From Pseudolabrys taiwanensis (GTDB lineage: Bacteria; Pseudomonadota; Alphaproteobacteria; Rhizobiales; Xanthobacteraceae), in NCBI RefSeq assembly GCF_003367395.1, contig NZ_CP031417.1, positions 310,001 to 374,000 on the forward strand: a stretch of 64,000 bases of DNA. The letters run 5' to 3'. Positions 1 to 8,943 of this stretch are shown here, in pieces (the stretch's first letter is position 1; each line of letters begins with the position of its first letter). The position numbers and the translations under genes are program-made. The notes under the pieces were generated by a model, which saw only the letters and a program-made list of their open reading frames with translations, was not told where the DNA came from and did not search any database.

Positions 1-600
1 CCGCGCGATCTCGAGCCGGCGTTGCGCGCCGTAGGGCAGGTCGCCCGCGGGGTCGTCGGCGCGGGCGAGGAGGCCGACGCGATCGAGCCAGGCCCTCGCC
101 TTGTCGATGGCCGCGCGCTCGGCCGCCGCGAAGGAGGGAAAGCCAAGCACGCCGAGCAGCGTATAGCCCGAGGCGAGCATCAGGCGGTTGTGCTGGGCGA
201 CCATCAGGTTCTCCAGCACGGTCATGCCGGCGAACAGGCGGATGTTCTGGAAGGTGCGCGCGACCCGCGCCTCCTGCGTGACGAGATAGTCCGGCATGCG
301 CTCGAGCAGGAACAGCGCGCCGTCCTCGCGCGTCAGGCTGCGCTTGCCGCTGTCGGTCAGTGTATCGAGGCCATCCCACACCGTGGGCGCGCCATGGCGG
401 AGCGCGAGCCGGCCTTCGCTGGGTTTGTAGAAGCCGGTGATGCAGTTGAACACCGTCGTCTTGCCAGCGCCGTTCGGGCCGATCAATGCCGTGATCTCGC
501 CGGTGCGTGCCTCGAAGGACAGATCGTCGACGGCGACGAGCCCACCGAAGCGCATGCGTAGATGCTCGATCCTGAGCAGGATGTCGGACGCCTCAGCCAT
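1..600 (-). CDS. livG: ABC transporter ATP-binding protein, LivG type (C-terminus beyond window)
   Basis: This is the cytoplasmic ATPase of a branched-chain amino acid (HAAT) type importer. About 200 residues are visible; the family is usually 250-300, so the C-terminal part with Walker B lies outside the window. Walker A GPNGAGKTT is at residues 41-49 and a Q-loop region reads ARTFQNIRLFAGMTVLEN. A segment of about 45 residues between Walker A and the Q-loop is longer than in E. coli LivG. The ATG at 600-598 overlaps the livM stop by one base (TGATG), which suggests translational coupling. The solute-binding protein and LivF are not in the window. The substrate is not proven; many paralogues import amides or other amino acids. 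Confidence 0.93.
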   Translation of the reverse strand, partial: MAEASDILLRIEHLRMRFGGLVAVDDLSFEARTGEITALIGPNGAGKTTVFNCITGFYKPSEGRLALRHGAPTVWDGLDTLTDSGKRSLTREDGALFLLERMPDYLVTQEARVARTFQNIRLFAGMTVLENLMVAQHNRLMLASGYTLLGVLGFPSFAAAERAAIDKARAWLDRVGLLARADDPAGDLPYGAQRRLEIAR

Positions 601-1985
601 CAGCCGCGACCCTCACCGACGAGATCGGACGAGATGGCTTTGCGCTGCTTGAGGAACACCGAGGGCTCGCGCGTCGAGATGAGGCCCCGCGGCCGCCAGA
701 TCATGATCAGCGCCATCGCGAAGCCGAACAGCAGCATGCGGTACTGCGTCGGGTCGAAGGTCGGGCCGAAGATCGTCTTGAGAAAATCCAGATCGCGCAT
801 GATCTCCGTGCCGCCGATCATGGCGACGGCGGCGATGGCGACGCCGATCTGGCTGCCCATGCCGCCGAGCACGACGATCGCGACGATGCTGGCCGACTCC
901 ATGAAGGTGAAGGAGTCGGGCGAGATAAAGCCTTGCCGGGCGGCGAAGAAGGAGCCGGCGAAGCCCGCGAACATCGCGCCCAGCGCGAAAGCCGTGAGCT
1001 TGGTATTGGTGGTGTTGATGCCGAGCGAGCGGCAGGCGATCTCGTCCTCGCGCAGCGCTTCCCACGCGCGGCCGACCGGCAGACGCCGCAGCCGCACGGT
1101 GACGAAGGCGGTGAGCAGCGCGAGCGCGAGAATGAGATAATAGAGGAAGATGGTGCGGTAGACCGGCGAGAACTCCAGCCCGAAGACGGCCGCGAAGCCG
1201 TCGTCATCGGCGTTGAAGGGGATGCCGAAGAATGTCGGGCGCGGGATGCTCGATATGCCGGCGTAGCCGTTGGTGAGGTCGACGAAATTGATCAGGACGA
1301 TGCGGATGATCTCGCCGAAGGCGAGCGTCACGATGGCGAGATAGTCGCCCCGTAGTCGCAGCACCGGAAAGCCGAGCAGCACGCCCCAGAACGAGGCGAG
1401 GACGCCGGCGATCGGCAACAGGATCCAGAAGGACAGCCCGAATTCCTTGGCGAACAGCGCATAGGAGTAGGCGCCGACGGCGTAGAAGGCGACGTAGCCG
1501 AGATCGAGCAGGCCGGCGAGGCCGACGACGATGTTCAGCCCCCAGCCGAGCATGATGTAGATGAGGATCTGAATGCCGAAATTGTCGAGCCATTTCACCG
1601 CGCTGCCCCAACCGGCGGTGAAGATCACCAAAGGCGGATAGACCAGCACGAAGCCGACGGCGAACGGGACGAACCACCGGCCGACGGCGCCGCGCCAAGC
1701 GGCCGGCGCGGCGGCAGGTCTGCGCGCGCGTGCGGCGAGCCGCGGCGCAACGAACAGCGCGTAAGCAAGACGCCCGAAACCGATGACCGCGACGATCGAG
1801 AACAAGAGCGGCCAGCGCGTCGTCAGCACCAAATTGTTGCTGAAGTCCTGGACCGTCAGGAAGCCGATCAGGGGCAGGAACAGCGCGAACGCCAGCAAGG
1901 CGGTGAGTCCGGCGTCCTTCAAGGCGCGGCCGACATCCACGCGCGTTTCGTCCGCGTGCGTCGCCATGTCAGACTTTTTCGACAT
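600..1985 (-). CDS. livM: High-affinity branched-chain amino acid ABC transporter permease LivM
   Basis: Inner-membrane permease of the HAAT importer, 461 residues. It has an N-terminal extension with hydrophobic segments (about residues 25-85, like the DUF3382 region often fused to LivM) ahead of the permease core. The core includes the family segments [22 protein letters not shown] and [19 protein letters not shown]. It overlaps livH by 17 bases upstream and livG by one base downstream, so livH-livM-livG are one transcription unit. Subunit assignment is firm from sequence character; substrate specificity is inferred from the family only. Confidence 0.95.
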   Translation of the reverse strand: MSKKSDMATHADETRVDVGRALKDAGLTALLAFALFLPLIGFLTVQDFSNNLVLTTRWPLLFSIVAVIGFGRLAYALFVAPRLAARARRPAAAPAAWRGAVGRWFVPFAVGFVLVYPPLVIFTAGWGSAVKWLDNFGIQILIYIMLGWGLNIVVGLAGLLDLGYVAFYAVGAYSYALFAKEFGLSFWILLPIAGVLASFWGVLLGFPVLRLRGDYLAIVTLAFGEIIRIVLINFVDLTNGYAGISSIPRPTFFGIPFNADDDGFAAVFGLEFSPVYRTIFLYYLILALALLTAFVTVRLRRLPVGRAWEALREDEIACRSLGINTTNTKLTAFALGAMFAGFAGSFFAARQGFISPDSFTFMESASIVAIVVLGGMGSQIGVAIAAVAMIGGTEIMRDLDFLKTIFGPTFDPTQYRMLLFGFAMALIMIWRPRGLISTREPSVFLKQRKAISSDLVGEGRG

Positions 1986-2886
1986 CCGGACGGCCGAACA
2001 ATCCCTGCGGCAGGAAGATCAGCGTGATGGCGAGCACCGAAAAGGCGGCAACGTCCTTGTAGTCAATCGAAACGTAGTTCGACCACATGGTCTCGATCAA
2101 TCCGATCAGAAGGCCGCCGATCACCGCGCCGGGCAACGAGCCGATGCCGCCGAGCACGGCGGCGGTGAAAGCCTTCACGCCAGGCGTGAAACCGTCGGCG
2201 AAGCTCACGACGCCGTAGTTCATCAGGTACAAGGTGCCGGCGATGGCGGCGAGTGCCGCCGCGATGACGAAAGTGGTCGATATGGTGCGGTCGACATCGA
2301 CGCCGACAAGCGCGGCCATGCGCTGGTCCTGCTCGCAGGCGCGTTGGGCCCGGCCGAGCGAGGTCTTGGCGACGATGTACCAGAAGCATCCGAGCAGCAC
2401 GGCGGTCACCGCCCAGATGATGAGATATTTGTAGGGCAGCGTGACGTTGAAGTCGTTCTGCCGCAGCAATACGAACTCGCCCTGCACCAGCGGTGAGATG
2501 GATTTGTTGCGCGGTCCCTGGGTGACCTGCACGAAATTGGACAGGAAGATCGACATGCCGATCGCCGAGATCAACGGCGCCAGGCGGAATGAGCCGCGCA
2601 ACGGCCGGTAAGCCACGCGCTCGATGGCCCAGTTCACCAGGGCGGTGAACAGCATCGCCACGATGAGGACGAGGAACAAGGTCAGCGCGATGGAGGACAG
2701 GCCGACCCAGGTCGTCAGGAACAGGAGCGCGATGAGCGCGATGAACACCGACACCATGAACACATCGCCATGGGCGAAATTGACCATGCCGATGATGCCG
2801 AACACCATCGTGTAGCCGAGAGCGATCAGGCCGTAGATCGAGCCGAGCGTGATGCCGTTGATGAGCTGCTGGAGGAAGACTTCCAT
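1969..2886 (-). CDS. livH: Branched-chain amino acid ABC transporter permease LivH
   Basis: Second permease subunit, 305 residues, normal length. The N-terminus has the typical LivH pattern [20 protein letters not shown] followed by [12 protein letters not shown]. The C-terminal half has the conserved [19 protein letters not shown] segment that contacts the ATPases. It is the first gene of the visible operon, with about 180 bases before the next gene on the same strand. LivH and LivM normally form the heterodimeric channel, with LivG/LivF attached on the cytoplasmic side. Confidence 0.95.
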   Translation of the reverse strand: MEVFLQQLINGITLGSIYGLIALGYTMVFGIIGMVNFAHGDVFMVSVFIALIALLFLTTWVGLSSIALTLFLVLIVAMLFTALVNWAIERVAYRPLRGSFRLAPLISAIGMSIFLSNFVQVTQGPRNKSISPLVQGEFVLLRQNDFNVTLPYKYLIIWAVTAVLLGCFWYIVAKTSLGRAQRACEQDQRMAALVGVDVDRTISTTFVIAAALAAIAGTLYLMNYGVVSFADGFTPGVKAFTAAVLGGIGSLPGAVIGGLLIGLIETMWSNYVSIDYKDVAAFSVLAITLIFLPQGLFGRPDVEKV

Positions 2887-2997
2887 CCCGTCCCCTAAAG
2901 GCCTTCCCAGGTCGCCCGGCTGACAACCAATGATGTCATAGGCTTAACAGGGCCTTGGGGGAGCGGCAATCGTCCTCTGCGGGCTTGTTATCAAGTC

Positions 2998-3022
2998 GCA
3001 GCCCGCGCGGTGCGCGGGCTGC
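2998..3022. terminator. Perfect 11-bp hairpin between small-protein gene and livH
   Basis: Bases 2998-3008 and 3012-3022 form a perfect GC-rich 11-bp inverted repeat around a 3-base loop. It lies downstream of the minus-strand small gene at 3067-3150 and upstream of livH. No T-tract follows on either strand, so intrinsic termination is uncertain; it could be an RNA-stabilising hairpin. Confidence 0.4.
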
Positions 3023-3066
3023 CTCGATGACGCCGTGCGGTCGATGTGCGGCGGTGCGATGACGCT

Positions 3067-3150
3067 CTAGTGCAGACCGCCGAACACCCAGATCAGCAGC
3101 AGAAGGGGGAGCGGCACTCCCAGCAGCCAGAGCAGCATATAGCGTCCCAT
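3067..3150 (-). CDS. 27-residue hydrophobic small membrane protein
   Basis: It encodes MGRYMLLWLLGVPLPLLLLI followed by WVFGGLH: one membrane segment (about residues 5-23) with a short polar start. A purine-rich ribosome-binding site (AAGGGG) lies a few bases before the ATG, which favours this start over an upstream in-frame ATG at 3339 that would run through non-coding sequence. From memory, near-identical mini-proteins occur in many Rhizobiales genomes, which supports a real gene. Function is unknown. A divergent small gene starts about 170 bases away. Confidence 0.65.
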   Translation of the reverse strand: MGRYMLLWLLGVPLPLLLLIWVFGGLH

Positions 3151-3319
3151 GTCGTTAGCCCCTTTTGTGTCCGAAGGACGTTTTCCATGGGATAAGGAAC
3201 ACGGGCGGGCAGCGCTGGTTCCCAATGTTTTGTCGCCAACAAAACCGGGAACGTCGGGGCGAGGCCGCGCGTTGACATGCTGCGAAGGCCGGGGAGCGCA
3301 ATCCACGGAAGGAAGTGCC

Positions 3320-3487
3320 ATGCAGCAAAATAAACCCACGCAGCAGTCGGGCCAGCAGAACCAAGGCGGCCAACAAGGCGGTCAGCAGGGCGGCGGTCAG
3401 AAGCCTGGGCAGCAGCAGCAGGGTCAGCCGGGCCAGCAGCGGCCTGGACAGGGCGGGCAGCAGGGTGGTCAGCAAGGCGGCCATTAA
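3320..3487 (+). CDS. 55-residue Gln/Gly-rich low-complexity protein
   Basis: After MQQNKPTQQSGQQNQ the protein is almost entirely Q, G and P, with imperfect QQGGQ repeats, ending in GGH. It has no signal peptide or membrane segment and is likely disordered. A ribosome-binding site (GGAAGGAAG) precedes the ATG, and a good intrinsic terminator (3528-3555) follows about 40 bases after the stop, which supports a real transcription unit. Function is unknown. A longer reading from 3149 would run through the promoter region and is not preferred. Confidence 0.6.
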   Translation: MQQNKPTQQSGQQNQGGQQGGQQGGGQKPGQQQQGQPGQQRPGQGGQQGGQQGGH

Positions 3488-3527
3488 TGCGGCCGTGATC
3501 GACGGTTGAATTTTTCAGCGAGAACGA

Positions 3528-3555
3528 GGGCTCCGCCTGGCGGCGGGGCCCTTTT
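3528..3555 (+). terminator. Rho-independent terminator after the Q/G-rich gene
   Basis: Stem 3528-3537 pairs with 3542-3551 (10 bp including one G-U pair) around a 4-base loop, followed by TTTTGTT. This is the classical form for plus-strand termination. It also argues that the AraC gene begins at 3608, not inside the hairpin. Confidence 0.75.
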
Positions 3556-3607
3556 GTTATCCACGGGGCTCGTTGGCCGCCCCGGCGTGGTCGCCTATGC
3601 TGCCGCC

Positions 3608-4501
3608 ATGACAGCGACGGCGCTCCCTCTGTTTCATCTTTACGGCGATCCGCCGGACGACGCCGCGTTCGATTTCATCCATATCGAAACCATCGCGTCG
3701 CGCTCGTCGGTGCACGATTGGACGATTCGTGCGCATCGCCATCGCAACCTGTCGCAGATCCTGGTGATCGAGAAGGGCGGCGGCGAGATGATCTTCGAGA
3801 CCGCCACCGTGCAGTTCGCCGCGCCGACCGCCATCCTCGTGCCGGCCACCGCCGCGCACGGCTTCCGTTTCACGCCGCAGGAGACCGACGGCTGGGTGGT
3901 GACATTCACCGACGACGTCGCCGATGTCCTGGGCGAACAATCGTCCGGAGAAGCCTTGAAGCGGCTCAAGGCGGTCGCGGCCGATCCCCTGGTGCCGCTC
4001 TACAACGCCGCGGAGGCCAGGCGGTTGTCGGCGCTGTGCGCGGACTTGCACGAGGAAGGCGCCGTGGCGCGCGAAGGCTATCGGCTGGCGATGCGCGCGC
4101 TGCTCGCCCTCATCGCGATCGAAGTCGTGCGGCTGGCCGCGAGCCGCGCGCGCACCGGCGCCGTGACGCTGACGCGCGCCGATGCGCAGGTCGAGGCGTT
4201 GCGCGGTCTGATCGAGCAGCATTTCCGCAAGGAGCGGCTCATCAGTTTTTACGCCGCGAAGCTGGCGATGACGCCGGATCGTCTCAACGATCATGTCAAG
4301 CGCGCAACAGGCGTCACCGCGGGCCATCTCATCCGGCAACGCGTGCTCACCGAAGCGAAGCGTCAGCTCGTGTTCACGGGCCAGGCGATTCACGAGATCG
4401 CCTATGATCTTGCTTTCTCCGACCCGTCGCACTTCACGCGCTTCTTCCGCAAGCAGACCGGCGTGACGCCGCAGGTGTTTCGCGAAGGCCGCGGCGGGTA
4501 G
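3608..4501 (+). CDS. AraC-family transcriptional regulator, PobR-like
   Basis: 297 residues. The N-terminal half is a cupin-like effector domain (HRHRNLSQILVIEKGGGEM, ILVPATAAHGFRF). The C-terminal 100 residues hold two helix-turn-helix units, including RLNDHVKRATGVTAGHLI and DPSHFTRFFRKQTGVTP. The opening LPLFHLYGDPPDDAAFDFIH resembles AraC-type PobR activators of 4-hydroxybenzoate hydroxylase genes; that is family resemblance, and no pobA is in the window. The start at 3608 was chosen because an upstream in-frame start at 3506 would read through the terminator hairpin. It converges on the MFS gene with a 3-base gap. Confidence 0.88.
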   Translation: MTATALPLFHLYGDPPDDAAFDFIHIETIASRSSVHDWTIRAHRHRNLSQILVIEKGGGEMIFETATVQFAAPTAILVPATAAHGFRFTPQETDGWVVTFTDDVADVLGEQSSGEALKRLKAVAADPLVPLYNAAEARRLSALCADLHEEGAVAREGYRLAMRALLALIAIEVVRLAASRARTGAVTLTRADAQVEALRGLIEQHFRKERLISFYAAKLAMTPDRLNDHVKRATGVTAGHLIRQRVLTEAKRQLVFTGQAIHEIAYDLAFSDPSHFTRFFRKQTGVTPQVFREGRGG

Positions 4502-4504
4502 GCA

Positions 4505-5920
4505 TCACGCGCCTCTCGCCTCGAGCGAATGGCGCCGGATGCAGGCGAAGGCAAGCGCGGCGCCGAGCATCTCACCTATGCCGCCGACGGTAAGAGCCGC
4601 TCGCAGGCCGGGCAGAAAGCCGGCGCCGGAGGCTGCCTCCTGTCCGGCGTAGGCCGCGAAGATCGCTCCCAAGATGGCGACGCCGAACGTTGCACCGATC
4701 ATGCGCGCGGTGTTGAGGAGGCCCGAGGCCGTGCCGGCGCGAACCGCCGGCACGGCGGCGACAGCGACGCCATTGACAGGGGCGGTATTGAGTCCGAGAC
4801 CGACCCCCACGACGAACAGCGCGATGCCGATGACCATCATGCTCGTCGCCGGCCCAATCTCGCCGAGGACAAGCGCGCCGGCGGCCATGCAGGCCATGCC
4901 GGTCGTCATGACGACGCGCGGGCCAAAGGCATTGGTCAGGTAGCCGACCAGTTGCGATACGATCACGAAGCTCAGGGACATCGGCAACAGGGCGAGACCG
5001 GCCTCGAACGGCGTCGCGCCGCGCACGGTCTGGAAGTAAAGCGGCATCAGGAACAGCAATGCATACATGCCGAACGTCATTAGGCCGGCGATCGCAAGCG
5101 CAGCCGCGAACACCGGATCACGCAGAAACTCGAGCGGCAGCAATGGACCCTCGGTGCGCGCCTCGACCCACACCAGGAGCGTCAGTGCGATGAGGGCAGT
5201 TGCCCCAATCGCCAGGATGAGCGGTGACGTCCAATGCCAATGGCCGCCCTCAATGGCGGCGAAGGCCAAACCACCAAGGCCGGCGATCGCCAGCAACTGA
5301 CCCGGGATGTCGAGGTGGCGTTCGCGCGGATCGGCGCTCTCCTTTACCGCGTGATAGGTGAGCGCCACGGCGACCATGCAGATCGGCAGCGCCAGATAGA
5401 ATATGCTGCGCCAGCCGATGCTGTCCACGAGCCAGCCGCCGAGCGTCGGGCCGATGATAAAAGCAAGTCCGTTGCAACTGGCCCAGATGCCGAGGGCGTG
5501 GGCGCGTTCTTCCCTGCCGGGATAGGCGATCGTCAGCAGCACCAGTGACATCGGCAGGGCGAAAGCCGCCCCCAGGCCGCTGACGATGCGGCCGAGAATG
5601 AGGACCGTCGCTGACGGCGCCAAAGCGCAGATGAGAGTTCCCATCGCGAACAGCGCGATGCCAGTCACAAAGATGCGCCGGCGGCCGTACAGATCGCCCA
5701 GTGTGCCGCCCGTCAGCAACAGGCTCGCATAGACCAGATTGTAGGCGTCGATCACCCACTGCATGGCGCTCACGCCGGCGTGCAAATCGATCGCGATGCT
5801 TTTGAGCGCGAGATTGACCACGGACGTGTCGATCTGTGCGAGCAAAACGCCGAGCGACGTGGCGATCAGGACGAGGCTTGGCCGCGTGGGCGCGACCGTA
5901 TGGTTGGGCATGGCGCTCAT
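4505..5920 (-). CDS. MFS drug/solute exporter, DHA2 (EmrB/QacA-like) family
   Basis: 471 residues, inner membrane, about 14 hydrophobic segments as expected for DHA2. Conserved motifs seen are the early acidic DTSVVNLAL (motif D1), GGTLGDLYGRRRIF (motif A) and LGGWLVDSIGWRSIFYLALP (motif C-like). Proton-coupled export of drugs or aromatic compounds is the family role; the substrate is not predictable. The reading frame starts MSAMPNHTV, and a second ATG lies three codons in. The 205-base region to the next gene is AT-richer and probably carries both divergent promoters. Confidence 0.92.
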   Translation of the reverse strand: MSAMPNHTVAPTRPSLVLIATSLGVLLAQIDTSVVNLALKSIAIDLHAGVSAMQWVIDAYNLVYASLLLTGGTLGDLYGRRRIFVTGIALFAMGTLICALAPSATVLILGRIVSGLGAAFALPMSLVLLTIAYPGREERAHALGIWASCNGLAFIIGPTLGGWLVDSIGWRSIFYLALPICMVAVALTYHAVKESADPRERHLDIPGQLLAIAGLGGLAFAAIEGGHWHWTSPLILAIGATALIALTLLVWVEARTEGPLLPLEFLRDPVFAAALAIAGLMTFGMYALLFLMPLYFQTVRGATPFEAGLALLPMSLSFVIVSQLVGYLTNAFGPRVVMTTGMACMAAGALVLGEIGPATSMMVIGIALFVVGVGLGLNTAPVNGVAVAAVPAVRAGTASGLLNTARMIGATFGVAILGAIFAAYAGQEAASGAGFLPGLRAALTVGGIGEMLGAALAFACIRRHSLEARGA

Positions 5921-6125
5921 GCAAGTTCCCGTGCTGCGTGCAGTTATTTGTTAACCCTGAACTAGTGACGCGCATGTGGAAAACCCACCCGTTTTCTGCA
6001 TTTTACGCGCTAAGGCTTGCTCCGCGTTGTGGTTAAGCGCCTAACAAGTAAGGTAAAGAATTGGTTTCTTTTGTAATCGGCGGTTGAAACGCTTACGCGT
6101 TGAGACGGCTCAGGTGGAGGAACAT

Positions 6126-6656
6126 ATGCGCAAATTTTCGGGCGCCAGCACGGCCATCGTGATCGCGATCGCTCTCTACTTCACGCTCGTCTGGGGTTAC
6201 GACGCGGTGCGTGTTTTAACTTCGCCGAACTACGGTCTCGATGAAGTCTGGCGGTCGGAATACGTGTTCATCGTCGGCCGCATGTTGGGGCTCGATCCGG
6301 TCGGTCTCCTTAAGGTCGCGGCGTTCTTCGGCGCGGTGAAGCTTGTCGTGGCGGGCGCCTGCGCCTGGCACATCGTCGATCGCGTCCGCGCGCTGATCCG
6401 CGGCACGGCGGACGCCGACGTGCTGGAAGGCGCGCTGATCATCATCGTGGCGATCGGCATCATGTCGGCGGGTCTGGCGGCGCGGTCCGGCAACGGCGAG
6501 ATCGTGCGCGAATACGCGATCCAGCTTGTCCTGGCCTGTCTTGCCACGGCGCTGTGCATCGCCGAGCGCAGCAAGACGTATAGCGTGAGCGAGGTCGATA
6601 ACGCTGAGTCCGAGAGCGAGACGGGCGCCTATTCCGGCCCGGCGATCCATCCCTGA
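6126..6656 (+). CDS. Inner-membrane protein of unknown function (176 residues)
   Basis: The protein has about four hydrophobic segments (roughly residues 7-25, 60-80, 100-120, 130-150) and a polar acidic tail (SEVDNAESESETG). The ATG at 6126 has a strong ribosome-binding site, GGTGGAGG, a few bases upstream, better than the in-frame ATG at 6084. I recognise no named family. A small membrane-protein gene follows after 30 bases in the same orientation and may be co-transcribed. Confidence 0.8.
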   Translation: MRKFSGASTAIVIAIALYFTLVWGYDAVRVLTSPNYGLDEVWRSEYVFIVGRMLGLDPVGLLKVAAFFGAVKLVVAGACAWHIVDRVRALIRGTADADVLEGALIIIVAIGIMSAGLAARSGNGEIVREYAIQLVLACLATALCIAERSKTYSVSEVDNAESESETGAYSGPAIHP

Positions 6657-6686
6657 TCGCGGGTTGCAGCACCGGGGCGCACGACC

Positions 6687-6827
6687 ATGCCGACGCTGGA
6701 CCGCATCATCGCCATGCTCATGCTCTGGGGCATCCGGGGTGCGCTGGCATGGTTCATCGCTTATGAGTACACGACGACCGTACGCGAAAAGCTCGAAGTC
6801 GTGACGCGCGCCTTGTCGAAAATCTGA
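6687..6827 (+). CDS. 46-residue single-span membrane protein
   Basis: It reads MPTLDRIIAMLMLWGIRGAL followed by AWFIAYEYTTTVREKLEVVTRALSKI: one amphipathic or membrane helix, then a charged helix. It follows the membrane-protein gene at 6126-6656 by 30 bases and stops 24 bases before the end of the convergent flavodoxin-like gene. No clear Shine-Dalgarno is present, so this is a moderate call from coding character and position. Function is unknown. Confidence 0.5.
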   Translation: MPTLDRIIAMLMLWGIRGALAWFIAYEYTTTVREKLEVVTRALSKI

Positions 6828-6851
6828 AATCGGGCACCCGGCTGCGCTCAC

Positions 6852-7925
6852 TCATTTCGGCCGCGGATCCTTGAGGCGCCGGTCCGGCGGCTTCAACTCG
6901 CCATTCCGCAATTGCTTCACCGCCTGAACGACCGCGCGCGCCACGTTGCGCACGTCCTCCTGCGTCGCTGTCTCCTTATCGAGATCCTCGTGGCTGGTGG
7001 CGTAAGGTCTGAGATAGCCGATGTAGCGGTCGACGTTCGAAAGGTGTCCGGCCGCAACGAGGCCGATGTCTTCCAGCCAGTCGCCGAGGATGCGCCTGAG
7101 CGTGTCGGCGCCGGCCGCGTCGCCGTGGACGAACACGCCGAAGGTGCGTCCGGCGAGATGGCGTGGATAGGACCAGCCCGCGAGCTCAAGCTGCTTTGCT
7201 TCCTGCGCGTTCTTACCGTGAGTCGATGTAGGATCGGGATTGCCGCCGTCGGCGCAGACGAGCCGGTCCATCATCAGCTTGAATGCCGACGAAACCTGAT
7301 ACCAGTTGACCGGCGACACGATTATGACGCCATGCGCGGCGACCCACCTCGGATAGATCTCGTTCATCCAGTCATTGTTCTGCTGTAAGCCGTGGTTCGG
7401 ATAGCAGGAGCACGGCCAGTGACAGAGCGGCATTGCCGTCGAGACGCACGACTTGCATGGGTAGATGACGCGGTTGAACTCGGAAGCGAGCACCGAGAGA
7501 TTGAGGATGTCGCATTCAAAGCCCGGCTCGTCGCGGATGATCTCGTCGGCCGTTTCCAGCAGCCGCCAGCTCTTCGACATTTCGCCGGGGCAGGTATGCT
7601 CGCTGCGTGTCGATCCGTTGATCAGCAGGATGCGGGAGGGTCCGGTCGCATCTTCAAAGCGTCGTTGCGCATCCTTGATCGCCGCCTGGGCGTCCAGCCA
7701 CTCGATCGACATGTCGTAATCGGGATCGGCAAAGCCGGGGCCGGCCTTGACGGTTCGCGGCGCCTTGCGGTTGTGGCTGTAGGCGTCCCAGGCGGCGTTG
7801 GCGACTTTCTCCAGCTCGACGGTGAGCGGTTCGAAGGCGGGATCGTAGAAGCGTGACAGATATCTTTTCTTGAACTCCGCCTCGTCGAGCTTGACCGGCG
7901 GCATGCCCTTGCGGACCTCGACCAT
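6852..7925 (-). CDS. Flavodoxin-like NAD(P)H-dependent FMN oxidoreductase with a cysteine cluster
   Basis: 357 residues. The flavodoxin fold begins around residue 97 (SRILLINGSTRSEHTCPGEM, FMN-phosphate loop) and includes the flavin-ring loop SPVNWYQVSSAFKLMMDRL. An N-terminal extension of about 95 residues is absent from simple FMN reductases. Residues 157-174 hold C-x2-C-x7-C-x3-C-x-C, inside the fold, reminiscent of but not identical to iron-sulfur flavoproteins. Redox role with FMN is inferred; substrate unknown. The start codon directly abuts the left copy of the ~90-bp direct repeat, so its leader comes from that repeat. Confidence 0.82.
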   Translation of the reverse strand: MVEVRKGMPPVKLDEAEFKKRYLSRFYDPAFEPLTVELEKVANAAWDAYSHNRKAPRTVKAGPGFADPDYDMSIEWLDAQAAIKDAQRRFEDATGPSRILLINGSTRSEHTCPGEMSKSWRLLETADEIIRDEPGFECDILNLSVLASEFNRVIYPCKSCVSTAMPLCHWPCSCYPNHGLQQNNDWMNEIYPRWVAAHGVIIVSPVNWYQVSSAFKLMMDRLVCADGGNPDPTSTHGKNAQEAKQLELAGWSYPRHLAGRTFGVFVHGDAAGADTLRRILGDWLEDIGLVAAGHLSNVDRYIGYLRPYATSHEDLDKETATQEDVRNVARAVVQAVKQLRNGELKPPDRRLKDPRPK

Positions 7926-8012
7926 GAGCGTCTCCGTGCTGTCGGGTCACCAACGCACGAAGACGCCAAAAGGATAGGGCGCGTGCTATTTTGCCTTGCC
8001 CAATGTCGGCGA
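7926..8012. repeat. Left copy of a ~90-bp imperfect direct repeat, with a relic of the pcaC 3' end
   Basis: Bases 7926-7946 match 23001-23021 at 19 of 21 positions. Bases 7953-7970 match 23030-23047 exactly (acgcacgaagacgccaaa). Bases 7985-7994 match 23064-23073 exactly, with weaker similarity to 8012. On the minus strand, 8000-7986 reads G-K-A-K-stop, the same last four residues and stop as pcaC at 23065. Homology ends at the flavodoxin start codon on one side and near 8012 on the other. Overall identity by hand is about three quarters. Confidence 0.8.
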
Positions 8013-8132
8013 AGCTCCGGCTGCGCAGGGGCCGGTACGACGCCGCCCACTGTCGTCAAAGTGCCATGCGCGCTGGATAAAGTACGAAGAACAAAAGGGA
8101 AATTTGCGGCCGCCGCGCGCAATTGTATCGAG

Positions 8133-8933
8133 ATGGCGTTTATGGATTTGAGCGGAGCGAGCCTCTTTCGACGCTCACGCCGGTGCATTGAGTCTGCGAC
8201 GCGGGCAACGTGCCGTTCGCGGGTGTCGATCGGCATCGCTTGGCGATGGGCTTCGTTCGTTTTGGGTGCCTTTTTATCCGTGGGCGCTGTGAGCGCGGCG
8301 GGGGCCGAGGTCGCGCCATCGTCGTTGATGCGGCAAACGATCGTGTTTGACATTCCACCGCAGCCGGTGGCCCGAGCCCTGCTGAAATTCAGTGCGGCGA
8401 CCGGCGTCGATGTGCTTCTGGATGCGCGTCATGCCGCCACGGACACGAAGTCGTTCGATGTGAGGGGTTCGATGGAGGCGCGCGACGCGCTGGACACGTT
8501 GCTGGTCGGTTCTGGATTCGTCGCACGCGAGTTCGGGCCGGACACTGTCTTGGTGGGGACCGCCGCGGCCGGACGCGAAGGTGCACGGGCCGCGTTCTCG
8601 GGTCGCGAGAAAGTCTATTTTGCGATGGTTCAAGGCAAGATTGAAACAACGCTCTGCGCACATGCGGAGACGGTGCCGGGACGGTACCGGTTGGCCTTGA
8701 CGCTTTGGGTTGGTAGATCGGGCAGGGTGGTGCACTTCAAACGTCTGGACACGACCGGTGAGGCGGTCCGCGACGCGGCCGTGGATGAAGCCATGCGCGC
8801 GATAGCTTTTGATCAGTCGCCGCCGGCCGGCATGCCGCAGCCGCTCACCTTGGTGATGGCGCCACGCGACGAAGGCGCAGGCGATACATGCCGGTCCGCG
8901 GTGCGGACGCAGCGCGACGCGTCGACGCGATAG
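8133..8933 (+). CDS. Exported STN-domain protein with TonB-C-like C-terminal domain
   Basis: 266 residues from ATG 8133 (other in-frame starts at 8142 and 7983). A long signal peptide (hydrophobic core about residues 38-56, likely cleavage near AAGA-EV) points to the periplasm. Residues 68-142 form an STN (secretin/TonB short N-terminus) domain: FDIPPQPVARALLKFSAATG through DALDTLLVGSGF to TVLVG. Residues 160-244 resemble a TonB C-terminal domain: YRLALTLWVGRSGRVVHFKR, AMRAIAF. In FecA-type receptors the STN domain talks to FecR. Here the domain is free, and no barrel follows. The sigma gene starts 10 bases downstream, so they form one operon. A role as signal input is inference. Confidence 0.8.
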   Translation: MAFMDLSGASLFRRSRRCIESATRATCRSRVSIGIAWRWASFVLGAFLSVGAVSAAGAEVAPSSLMRQTIVFDIPPQPVARALLKFSAATGVDVLLDARHAATDTKSFDVRGSMEARDALDTLLVGSGFVAREFGPDTVLVGTAAAGREGARAAFSGREKVYFAMVQGKIETTLCAHAETVPGRYRLALTLWVGRSGRVVHFKRLDTTGEAVRDAAVDEAMRAIAFDQSPPAGMPQPLTLVMAPRDEGAGDTCRSAVRTQRDASTR

Positions 8934-8943
8934 TCGGGGGCAA

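Noticed and set aside
3506..3607. Upstream in-frame start for the AraC gene
   Set aside because: It would translate through a strong intrinsic terminator, and the family N-terminus begins at 3608.
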